Source: Actinernus sp. WN-2022 (taxonomy: Eukaryota > Cnidaria > Anthozoa > Actiniaria > Actinernidae). Taken from it: 64,000 nt of DNA. A model generated the notes under the pieces. That model made no database searches. It was given only the letters and a program-made list of their open reading frames with translations, and was not told where the DNA came from. The stretch is from the NCBI GenBank assembly GCA_030867875.1, contig JAOWCC010001751.1, positions 20,854,026 to 20,918,025 on the forward strand, read 5' to 3'. This document shows, one piece after another, positions 12,568 to 21,099 of this stretch (positions are counted from its first letter, which is position 1; each line of letters starts with the position of its first letter). Position numbers and translations under genes: made by a program.

Positions 12568-12890
12568 TTAAAGGGGAGCCTCTGCTGAAAAACAATACTT
12601 GCTCTCAAATGTTCTTATGGATGGCTAAATCTTTTGCTGTAATTTGTACTCTAGGTGTCATCATGGACCGAGTTTCCTGTCCATAAAACTCATATGACGT
12701 CGTACGGTTGCCCCTATTGTTGATCCAAGATGGCGACGCCCAGGGAATTCAAATGAGTTTTTGCGGACAGGAATATTGGTCCACTAATCCCATCTAATGT
12801 ACAATTTACAGGACATAAGACATCATTATATTTCGATGTCCATAACAAACATTTGAGAACAAAGTTTGCTTTTAGTGGAGGTTCCCTTTG
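12568..12890. mobile_element. MITE family A, copy 3
   Basis: Its left end, TTAAAGGGGAGCCTCTGCTG, matches copy 1. Its right end (AACAAAGTTTGCTTTTAGTG then GAGGTTCCCTTT) is the inverted counterpart. TTAA is present on the left edge only. It is shorter than copy 1 (323 versus 562 bp). It lies immediately 5' of the LINE fragment that starts near 12893. Confidence 0.6.
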
Positions 12891-12932
12891 ACAACTAGTC
12901 TTAAAATGGAAACCTTCACATCCTTCACTTAA

Positions 12933-14494
12933 AATGGAAACCTTCACATCTCTGACAAAGACAAAGCAGAAGCCCTCAATAACCACTTTAAATCAGCGTT
13001 TACTCCTGATGATGGCTCAGTCCCCGATAAAGGCCCGTCACCTTATCCTAATATTCTGGACGTCACGTTCAATGTATCAGGTGTAAAGAAATTGTTATCT
13101 GAACTAAAGGTTAATAAATCCGGGGGTCCCGACCTGATACCAGCAAAAATCTTGCGAGAGCTTGCGGGGGAAATTTGTGATGTACTCACCGTAATTTTCC
13201 AGCAAAGCTATGATACTGGTGTTATCCCATCCGATTGGTCTACAGCCCTTGTTACAGCGGTTTACAAAAAGGACTCTAAAACCAACCCTGCAAATTATAG
13301 GCCCATCTCACTTACCTGTCTCTGCTGTAAGGTGATGGAACACATAGTCCTCAGTCATTTAAATAAACACCTTGCTAACAATAACATTATCATAAATCAT
13401 CAGCATGGCTTTAGGAAACATCTCTCGTGTACAACACAGCTAATATCAGCTATTCATGACTGGGCTACAGGGCTAAACAACCATAGTCAGGTTGACACAA
13501 TCTTACTGGACTTTAGCAAGGCTTTCGATAAGGTGTCACACCGTAAGTTAGCTGCTAAGGTCGAGTATTATGGTATCAATGGGCACATGCTTGGTTGGAT
13601 TAATGCTTTCCTCCAAAATCGTTCACAAACCGTTTCGGTGAACGGATCTCATTCTGATGTCGCTAGTGTTACCTCCGGTGTTCCACAAGGGTCTGTCCTC
13701 GGTCCGACCCTGTTTCTGTTGTATATTAACGATATTGCTGATAACATTAGCTCCAACATCAGGTTATTTGCTAACGATACGATTATCTACCGGCAGATTA
13801 AATCTTGCAGGACGACCTAAACACACTAGCAAAATGGTGTATGGATTGGTCGATGGAATTTAATACTACCAAGTGTCACCTGTTGAACATAACCAATAAG
13901 CGTGAATATAGCAAGTTTACCTATCATGTAAATGGCAAGGCTCTATCTCCGTCACCATCTCATGACTACCTCGTAGTCACACAGACCCATGATCTTCGCT
14001 GGAACACTCACTGCTCCAAAATCGCATCTAAATCTAACAAAACACTAGGTATTGTTCGCAGAACCCTGAAACCCTGTACCAAATCTGTTAAGAAGCGAGC
14101 TTACGAAACTTTAGTTAGACCCAAACTTGAATATGCTTCCGAGGCTTGGAACCCTTACACTGTCTCTGACGTAAATGTGATTGAACAAGTTCAGAAAAAT
14201 GCTGCTCGCTTCGTTTGCAGCAACTATGATCGTTACACCAGTACGTCCGAACTTGTCAACACACTGGGTTGGGACACACTTGAGGAGAGAAGACTTGCCC
14301 AACAGGCCGCAATGTTTTATAAGATCCGTAATGGCTTGGTGGGGATTGGCTTCCCTCCCAATATTGTCCCAAACCCCAGACATAATAACTTGTATTATTG
14401 TCAGCTACAGTGCAACGTTCTTGCTTTTAGCTATTCATTTTTCGTTCGTACAATCCGCGTATGGAACAAATTACCTGAGCACGTGATCAATGCT
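12933..14494 (+). pseudogene. LINE reverse transcriptase, frameshifted and active-site mutated
   Basis: An open frame from 12933 to 13820 carries the reverse-transcriptase blocks NYRPISL, LDFSKAFDKVSH and GVPQGSVLGPTLFLLYINDI. The catalytic box reads FANDT where FADDT is expected, so the first of the two catalytic aspartates is lost. Directly after it, near 13800-13812, a deletion or frameshift moves the frame. The C-terminal region continues from 13805 (QDDLNTLAKWCMDW, then VRPKLEYASEAWNP and EQVQKNAARFV) up to the assembly gap. Both changes make the copy inactive. The family call rests on the PQGSVLGP and FADD-type motifs. Confidence 0.85.
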
Positions 14495-14594
14495 NNNNNN
14501 NNNNNNNNNNNNNNNNNNNNNNNNNNNNNNNNNNNNNNNNNNNNNNNNNNNNNNNNNNNNNNNNNNNNNNNNNNNNNNNNNNNNNNNNNNNNNN
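14495..14594. other. Assembly gap (100 N)
   Basis: There are exactly 100 N, the common placeholder for a gap of unknown size. The LINE frame seems to be intended to continue across it. Confidence 0.99.
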
Positions 14595-14663
14595 TAGCAC
14601 TACATTCTAATGTACTATCTGCTGTACAAGGAGCTAATAAAAATATCTGTATCTGTATCTATC

Positions 14664-14836
14664 ACTAGTGAATTTACCCCCCCCCCCCCCCCCCCGGGGG
14701 GGCGAGATCGCTTGTGAATTCGCCCTCCCCGGGGCGAGATCGCTAGTGAATTCGCCCCCCCTCAGTGTAATAAGGTGTCTTGGTCGTACCCCTGGGGGGG
14801 GGGGGGGGGGGGGGGGCGAAATCACTAGTGAATTGT
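14664..14836. repeat. Poly-C/poly-G island with GCTAGTGAATTCGCC modules
   Basis: Homopolymer runs of C then G (about 14679-14702) and G (about 14792-14816) alternate with modules such as GGGGCGAGATCGCTAGTGAA and TTCGCCCCCC. The modules are near-palindromic. The same module recurs at 15879-15995, 1.1 kb away. Homopolymers this long are error-prone, so the run lengths should not be trusted. Confidence 0.75.
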
Positions 14837-14984
14837 ACTCATAGTTCTTATAGAAATCGCCCCGCCTTAGAAAATAGAGGCAGTACATGTCAACGCAATG
14901 AATAAGAATTTTTTTTAAAGTCTTTTTTAAATAAAATTAAGTTTAAGACCTCTTTAGCTGCTATTTCTATTACTGACTACAAAA

Positions 14985-15545
14985 ATATGCGAGTCGGTAA
15001 CACTCCTTTTCTTCGGAAGGTCATTTCAAATTCTTTCCGAATTTGAGTTAATTACACTGCTAGAAACTTTCAAAACTTACCGCCGTTTTATCTTCTCATT
15101 AGAGTAATAAGCTGTTTATCCAGAAAGGTCTTCCTAGTTTGAACTGATCTAATTACCAAATTAACAAGTGCCGTTAGCTCAATTGAATATAGAACAAAGC
15201 ACTCAAGCGATAACGCTCCTTTATTCGGCAAAGTTATTTCAAAATAGATGGATCGACGCGAGCATTACTAGTTTTAGTATTATACGACTTGGCGGACCGT
15301 ATGGTTTTCATTATTTATATTCTTCATCTTGGGAGTCGCCAAATCATGTGTGTTTCCAAATATGAGCTCCACTCGCTACAAGCTAAGGTAAGCCGTTTAA
15401 AACTTCCCGCCGTTTTCGATCTTAATTAGTTCATTAGCTTGTTTATTCAGAAAGTTTTCAATTGAAAATAGAACAAAGCACGCGAGTCGGTAACACTTCC
15501 TTTATTCGGCAAAGTCTTTTCAAAGTAGGCGGATTTACGGGTTAT
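14985..15545 (+). repeat. Diverged direct repeats upstream of the Rab-like gene
   Basis: A phrase GCGAGTCGGTAACACTCCTT followed by a TTCGGCAAAGT-like stretch and TTTCAAA occurs near 14990, 15205 and 15490. A second phrase, CCGCCGTTTT(A/C)…TTAGC(T/)TGTTTAT(C/T)CAGAAAG, occurs at 15081 and 15408. This reads as two or three old tandem copies of a 300-bp-scale unit. It is non-coding and has no known function. Confidence 0.5.
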
Positions 15546-15878
15546 ATCAAAACCTTTAAGTAATTACATCATGTACCTGTTGGCTTCAAGTAAGAAATAC
15601 TAACAACTAATCATTCGAAGATTGACAAAGATTGTAGGTGAAATGCAGAATCCCTTGTCGAGTTTCTTGTTGCACAGCTCGCGCGAATGAAAATTGCAGC
15701 ATTTACCGTAGCTTACCAACACGAATTTTGTCAAAGAAAAACGAAGCGTGAATTTTAAAATAGAATTGAATTGAATGCCTTACACATTACTGATAGCTTT
15801 TTGCATTACTGTTCTCCACGTCCAATACATTACAGTAATAATAAGAAGGAAAACATATGTATTTATAACCTTTTAAAA

Positions 15879-15995
15879 GGTTGGAGGGGAGGGGGGGGGG
15901 CGAAATCGCTAGAGGGGGGCGAGGAAAGGGGGGCGAATTCACTAGCGATTTCGCCCCCCGGGGGCGAATTCACGGGGGGGGCGAAATCGCTGGTA
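15879..15995. repeat. Second G-run / GCGAAATCGCTAG island
   Basis: The modules GGGGGGCGAAATCGCTAGAG, GGGCGAATTCACTAGCGATT and TTCGCCCCCCGGGGGCGAAT stand in head-to-head and head-to-tail order. They are the same modules as at 14664-14836. It lies about 100 bp upstream of the Rab32-like promoter. Confidence 0.75.
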
Positions 15996-16093
15996 CACCG
16001 TGATTTATATTGACTAATACCACTTCACGGTTTTTGACGACGTTAGCCGGCGGGCCGTCGGTTCATGTGATATGTCTCGGCGTGATATGATCA

Positions 16094-16100
16094 TATAAAA
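16094..16100 (+). promoter_or_regulatory. TATA box of the Rab32-like gene
   Basis: TATAAAA lies 78 bp upstream of the ATG at 16172, leaving room for a start site about 25-30 bp downstream and a short 5' leader. It is assigned by position and sequence only. Confidence 0.5.
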
Positions 16101-16171
16101 CAGTAGCGTGACCTCTCTCTAGACTGCACTGGCTTTACTTGATATCATACCTAACATTCCTTTATATTACA

Positions 16172-16918
16172 ATGTCCCGAAACTTTATGGATCAGATGAA
16201 ACGCAGCCACACGGAGAGCGAAGGGTCTGATTTTCAATCTATCGAAATGACGACGCTAGGATTAGAAAGCCAGAAGGGCGACTATATGTTTAAGATCGTT
16301 TGTGTTGGAGACTTTACTGGTCATGGCACAAAAGGAGAATTTCTTGAGGATTACATTCACGATCGTCCCGCGAGCAACTTCTCTCGTAAGCCGACCATCG
16401 GCGCAAATTTCTACCTCAACAACTTAAAATGGAAGGACGCCGCAGAGAAACAACACGCCACGATCAAGCTACAATTTTGGGAAATAGCAGAGCAGGAAAG
16501 GTTTGGGAATATGACAAAGATTTACTATAAAGATTGCGCCGGAGCGTTAGTGTTCTGGGGCCCTAAGAACCCCTCTAGTTTGAACGGCGCTATGAAATGG
16601 AAAAACGACTTACTTAAGACAGTAAAAACATCCACTGTTCCTATGGTGTTAATCGTTGAGAATTTACCGTTGGGGTCGGAACGAGACCCTCTCGAGTGGA
16701 TCGGACCAGGAAAGATGTTCGAGAGTCGTTGGTATTTCGATCAGGTTTGCGAGCAAAATGGCTTTGTTGCTTGGTTTGAGCTGTACTCTCGTGAACTCGA
16801 GGGATACACAGACGTTATGAAGCAAGCAGTGAACTGTTTGGTAAAAAATATATTTCAACATCGGGTTGTAAAAAACTCGTGTGCGAAGTGTGGCCTTTCA
16901 GTTTGTGATCACAGTTGA
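16172..16918 (+). CDS. Rab32/Rab38-like protein with degenerate GTPase motifs
   Basis: A 248-residue, single-exon protein. Residues 39-230 align with the Rab32/Rab38 family of small GTPases, which direct trafficking to lysosome-related organelles and mitochondria. Family-specific matches are RFGNMTKIYYKDCAGA (110-125; RFGNMTRVYYKEAVGA in typical Rab32), KWKNDL (142-147) and DQVCEQNGFVAWFE (190-203). The nucleotide-binding boxes are badly altered. The P-loop GxxxxGK(S/T) is replaced around GDFTGHGTKG (46-55). WDIAGQE is WEIAEQE (103-109), losing the G3 Asp and Gly. NKxD is replaced by ENLP (163-166) and SAK by YSR (205-207). The switch-I TIG (75-77) and the catalytic-type Gln are kept. The C-terminus is CDHS, a single-cysteine CaaX-like end resembling that of Rab38, instead of CC. 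Start: the ATG has A at -3, a TATA box lies upstream, and the frame before the ATG lacks coding character. I found no AATAAA within about 800 bp downstream. The intact long frame argues for selection. It is probably a pseudo-GTPase, possibly derived from a retrocopy. Confidence 0.85.
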   Translation: MSRNFMDQMKRSHTESEGSDFQSIEMTTLGLESQKGDYMFKIVCVGDFTGHGTKGEFLEDYIHDRPASNFSRKPTIGANFYLNNLKWKDAAEKQHATIKLQFWEIAEQERFGNMTKIYYKDCAGALVFWGPKNPSSLNGAMKWKNDLLKTVKTSTVPMVLIVENLPLGSERDPLEWIGPGKMFESRWYFDQVCEQNGFVAWFELYSRELEGYTDVMKQAVNCLVKNIFQHRVVKNSCAKCGLSVCDHS

Positions 16919-17065
16919 AACACTTCCGGCTTGCTCCCTATGGCTGACCTTGTTATTACCTACTTATGAACTTGAACAACAACCGAGTCACCACCACATT
17001 GCATTGCACAACATTTTCGGGAGGGTTTTCCTCCAGTCATGGTTTGAAAAAATATCCAAGATGCG

Positions 17066-17292
17066 AGCAGAGCCTTCTTAAACTCCACGAAAAGCTAGAA
17101 GAAAAGAAGGAGCAGTGGCTTGTATATACCATTGTTGCAATGCCAATGGGCTCAGGTTTTAGCCACGCGCTGATAAACCGGTTTTATAACAGGCTTGACA
17201 AGCCCAGAATCTTGGGCGAAAACAACACGAATGCTGCAGAGCCTTCTCTTCTTCTCGCTTTTCGTGGAGTCGAAGAAGGCTCTGCTCGTAGG
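17066..17292. mobile_element. Short inverted-repeat element
   Basis: Arms of about 48 bp (17066-17113 and 17243-17292) are imperfect reverse complements. They start with GCGAGCAGAGCCTTCTT and share ACTCCACGAAAAGC. The right part also repeats the arm motif a second time internally. It is non-coding and MITE-like, and it lies in the 3' flank of the Rab32-like gene. Confidence 0.55.
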
Positions 17293-17936
17293 GTAAGAGT
17301 AGCCATGACGTAAAAAAAATTTATGCACAGACAAATATTTGCTTTTACATTTTATATGGCGTTCTTCGGAGTAGATATATCGTACTCAGAAGAGGCTGAT
17401 AACTCAAAAGGAGCGACTGGTTGGGTTTGATTGGCATAATGACATCGTAAATTTATCCCTTCGATGTCCTGTGAAGGCAAATTGCGAGTGGATGCGATTT
17501 TCTGAGAAAAAGTCCGACGTTTGCTCTCTTTATAGTAGAAAAGCAGTGAGGGCGGAAATCTTTGCTGGAAATCGCTGAAACTTGGCACAGACATAGCCAA
17601 GGAACACAAGAAGACACCCTGTACGTTTTGTCGATTTTTACTCAGGATTTATAATTATGTTCAAAGTGGAAGACAAAAATATCCCATACAAATGCTACTA
17701 AATATTATACATATCGTAAGCTTGGTCTACCTGTGGTTTCAAGTGCGGTAGCTAGAGGTCATATTTGTAGAGCGCTCAAAGTGAAGTTTATTATGCTTAA
17801 TTCAAGTGTGACCACGGCGCGCAATTGCTTTAAAATCTAAACTAAAAAGTAACCTAAGTTATGACAATAACGTCTTGCAGGAAATCTAATTACAGTAATA
17901 CTAAGTCTAAATTAGCATAGGCTGAAATACTCCAGT

Positions 17937-18110
17937 ACGCATGCACTCAGGCTTAGCCTCATTCTGAAGTTAAACATTCTTAAATACCAGCGAGAAGGTG
18001 CAAAATGCGAAACTACAACTGACAATACGCAGAGTTGTGAATAGCCCACCTTCTCGCTGGTATTTATGAATGTTTAACTTCAGAATGAGGCTAAGCCTGA
18101 GTACATGCGT
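17937..18110. mobile_element. Near-perfect 64-bp hairpin element
   Basis: The left arm 17937-18000 and right arm 18047-18110 are reverse complements with about two mismatches (both contain TTCTGAAGTTAAACATTC and ATACCAGCGAGAAGGTG). The loop is 46 bp. So little divergence between the arms suggests a young insertion or gene conversion between arms. It has no coding capacity. Confidence 0.8.
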
Positions 18111-18291
18111 CTGTAGTCATTGCATTCAGCGGTAATTTTCGAATAGGGAACTGGAGAATTCAAGTTTTGCCACTATTTCCTTAAATTATTAATTTTCTTA
18201 CATTATTAGCCTTCATGTTATCAGCCTGCTTTGACCGTCAGTATTAGCGAAACCAAAACGAGCCGGGGAGTATAGAGGGTTGATGTATTAG

Positions 18292-18426
18292 TGGGTTTTC
18301 ACTAAATCCCCAGAGATTCAAAGGGCATGGCGGCCATGTTGGTGTACCTAACAAAAGAAGCTAAGAGGAATCTATTGTTAAAGGTACACCAACATGGCGG
18401 CCGTGACGTCACGTGAAAACCCTCTA
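18292..18426 (+). mobile_element. MITE family B, copy 1 (ACATGGCGGCC hairpin)
   Basis: The outer ends are GGGTTTTCAC and GTGAAAACCC. The inner inverted arms carry GGCGGCCATGTTGGTGTACC and its complement. TGACGTCA lies at 18404-18411. A copy in the opposite orientation is at 19025-19166, sharing the arms and the CCCAGAGATTCAAAGGGCATG stretch. It is a non-coding DNA transposon derivative. Confidence 0.75.
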
Positions 18427-18456
18427 CACTGAGCGATACTTTGTGTTGATAAACAT

Positions 18457-18616
18457 TACAATTGTTATGCTAATGTCACCATGATTTCAAAAGACCGCTT
18501 TGTGTCAAGAACCAATGGATCTCTGGTTGGCACATTAATGTGCCAACCAGAAAGCCATTGGTTCCTGACACAAAGCGGTCTTTTGAAATCATGGTTGTAC
18601 TTTAGCATTATAATTG
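18457..18616. mobile_element. Loopless 160-bp palindrome (family C, full copy)
   Basis: The arms meet at CACATTAATGTG (centre near 18536) with no spacer. Each arm of about 80 bp carries GACACAAAGCGGTCTTTTGA and ATCATGGT. The arms differ at a handful of positions. A single-arm relative is at 20996-21094. It is flanked by sequence shared with that relative (GAGCGATACTTTGTGTTGAT), so the family is longer than the palindrome alone. Confidence 0.8.
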
Positions 18617-19024
18617 CAATGACACTCCTATGATGTATAAAAAAAAAACTTTTTCGCGCTTTAAAAGAATAAACCATGGATACTATCCATGCTCCAACAA
18701 TCCCATTTTAATTCGCTAGCACGCTTACAAAACATTTCAAGCGTTTTAAAAATAAACCGGTGAAAACCGGTTCGTCACCCGTGTAATACGGCCTTATATA
18801 TTTGCACTGGTTTCAGGGGCTAGTATTTGCACTCGAAAACGCCAAGTCGTATAACAAGGTCTCATATTTCTTGCTTCTTTTTGCATATTGCGTGCGTTCT
18901 TTGCAGATTAATATAATACATGATGTTTATACACTAATGAAAACAAGACCTAAGTCATGGTGAGCTTTCTAACTGAAATCAAAGGACTTTAGTTTACGCA
19001 TGGAGCTCTCCCTGCTTCGTATAT

Positions 19025-19166
19025 AGACCCTTTGCACGTGACGTCATAGTCGCCATGTTGGTGTACAGTTAACAATAGATTCTTCGTTAGCTTCTTTTGT
19101 TCTGTACACCAACATGGCCGCCATGCCCTTTGTCATTTGAATCTCTGGGGATTCAGTGCAAACCAT
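19025..19166 (-). mobile_element. MITE family B, copy 2
   Basis: Reverse-orientation relative of 18292-18426. It starts CCCTTTGCACGTGACGTCA, has inner arms GCCATGTTGGTGTACAG and CTGTACACCAACATGGCC, and then GCCATGCCCTTTGTCATTTG. It is non-coding. Confidence 0.7.
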
Positions 19167-19210
19167 CTATTGTTTTCTTTTGCGCCAGCTTCGCGCGGTT
19201 TCGTTAGCCG

Positions 19211-19639
19211 ATGATGTTACACGCGTTAATTATTAACGACGATTCTTCGTGATTGTTGCGTGAAATATGGCACGCTGAACAATTTGTAACGCAATATTCG
19301 TTGCAGCAACATGTTGCACGTTTTTCAATTACCGTACCTTTAAGAACCTGCAACATTGTTTCCCGAATTTTGTTTGAGTTGCTTCGTGCAAACCCGTTCG
19401 CTACGCCCATGGAAACGAGGCTACGTCTACAAACAAAAGACGCCATTATTTTCGTCCGCCATTTTATTAACGAGGGTGTCGGAGGAGGAGCCTAGGTACT
19501 AGCTAGATATTGCGCTAAAAATTATCCCGTGTAACATACCCGTTGCCGCATCAATGTTGCGCTAAAAGTTGCCTCGTGTAACAGGCATTAAAATTCGTCG
19601 CGAAAAATCGTCATTAAAAGTCGTCGCGTATAACATCAC
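19211..19639. mobile_element. TIR element with GATGTTA-ACGCG ends
   Basis: The left end ATGATGTTACACGCG and the right end CGCGTATAACATCAC are inverted. The similarity extends inward to ACGACGATT-like sequence on the left and CGTCATTAAAAGTCGTCGCG on the right. It is about 430 bp. The open frames inside it are in opposite directions, unrelated to known proteins, and are not annotated. Confidence 0.55.
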
Positions 19640-20117
19640 CTTCAGTCGCGATTTTAGTACGCGCAACATGTGAGTATTTAAACATGAACAACCATCACAT
19701 CGAATGATCTATTGACACAATGTTTCTCTTTGCAACAGACTTATTCGTAAACTTCACAATTATTGCACAATTAAGTTGATTTTCAAAGATTTTCTCATAA
19801 TCTCTACGATTGGGAAAATTATCAAACTATCGTTTCGTAACGAGTCAAAAAGTGGGCTACCAAGATTGATTTGCATAAGAACTGTTACACCAAGGAGGAA
19901 GTCTCAACTTCTGTTCGCTCTCAGCCTTAGTTTTACCACCACGTGAAGTTGAACAGCTGTTAAATGTTTTCGAACTCTCGGTATCAAAGCTAGAGACATC
20001 CTTATTCAGTTGTGGTACTCGAGTTCTCCGGCTACGAAAACGCTTTCAGCAGCAACTGAACCATCTTGATCACTGCAAAGATAGCGCGCGAATGTGGGCG
20101 GCTACTAAAACTGTTCT

Positions 20118-20347
20118 AAGAGGGTCTGAGTGGGGGGTTCTACATGTCAGTTGTCAGTTAAAATTTTTGACCATTTGTCAGTTAGCCCTAGTTAAACAAT
20201 ACTAGAGAAAATTTACGATGTTTGACCCACAAAAACCAAATTTGTCAGTTATTTTTCTGTTGTCAGTTGTCAGTAAAAAAATCGTCATTTGTCAGTTATT
20301 TTTAAGGTCGTTTGTCAGTAGGCAGTTAACCCCATTCAGACCCTCTT
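20118..20347. mobile_element. MITE with AAGAGGGTCTGA ends and GTCAGTT repeats
   Basis: The termini are exact inverted repeats of about 17 bp with one mismatch: AAGAGGGTCTGAGTGGGG and CCCCATTCAGACCCTCTT. The 230-bp body repeats GTCAGTT or TTTGTCAGTTA about eight times, mostly in the same orientation, which looks like multiple protein-binding sites or a degenerate tandem array. It is non-coding. Confidence 0.75.
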
Positions 20348-20995
20348 CAGTCTAAAAATAGTCGCTTTGCATGCTGCGTTATCCCGTCTCCATGGGGATA
20401 TCGTTCATCTACTAAAGTTTGCCCATATCAGGATGTGGCGATGATTTTTTTAAAGGTACTACCATAGCAAATGATATTAAACAGCGAATTCGAAGGTTTG
20501 TATCGGTTGTTATCGCCGAATTTGACCAGGAGAACAGTACATAATATAACTATAGGAGAACCTCCACACGCGCGCGTTTCTAACAAAACTGATTTACAGC
20601 AAAACCTGAAGTCTTAGCTTTACTGACTCAATTGTTCTTGGTGGTAAATCATTGCTTAGTCCAATCTCCTCCTATGTACTGGTTAATATCTGTTTCGGTC
20701 ATTGTAACGGCGGGGTTTATTTGATGGGAATAAATGGCTTTCCGGTTGCCCACATACCCACAGGTTTATATAATAAACAACCTTAATCTTATTAGTCGCT
20801 CGAGTAATACAGTACTGCTCGAGACCTGTATTCTGATTGCACATTATACTGTAGCTCTATTGTTTTTGTTCTGCACGTTCTAAAGGTTAGGGTGTTTTGT
20901 ATTGTTGGATAAGCCAATGCTGTGGCTCTTTTGAGCGGAACAGGCCGGCTCTACAGCGATACTTACTGCCACGTCATTCATTGTCATTTATGTGT

Positions 20996-21094
20996 CAACC
21001 AGAGCTCCATTGGTTCGTGACACAAAGCGGCCTTTTGAAATCATGGTTGACATTAGCATAACAATTCTAATGTTTATCAACACAAAGTATCGCT
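20996..21094 (-). mobile_element. Family C half-copy
   Basis: A single arm of the palindromic element at 18457-18616 (TGTCAACCAGAGCTCCATTG, then GACACAAAGCGGCCTTTTGA and ATTAGCATAACAATT), continuing into the outer flank CAACACAAAGTATCGCT. It lacks the mirrored arm. Confidence 0.65.
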
Positions 21095-21099
21095 ATTAG

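Larger units (their letters stand above)
12893..14664 (+). mobile_element. 5'-truncated CR1/L2-like LINE
   Basis: This is the 3' part of a non-LTR retrotransposon: reverse transcriptase, the downstream C-terminal region and a 3' tail made of short TCTGTA repeats (about 14646-14663), which is the usual end of CR1/L2-group elements rather than poly(A). It begins next to a 28-bp-spaced direct duplication containing TTAAAATGGAAACCTTCACA (12901-12920 and 12929-12948), and the 5' part of the element is missing. A 100-N gap interrupts it at 14495-14594. Confidence 0.8.
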
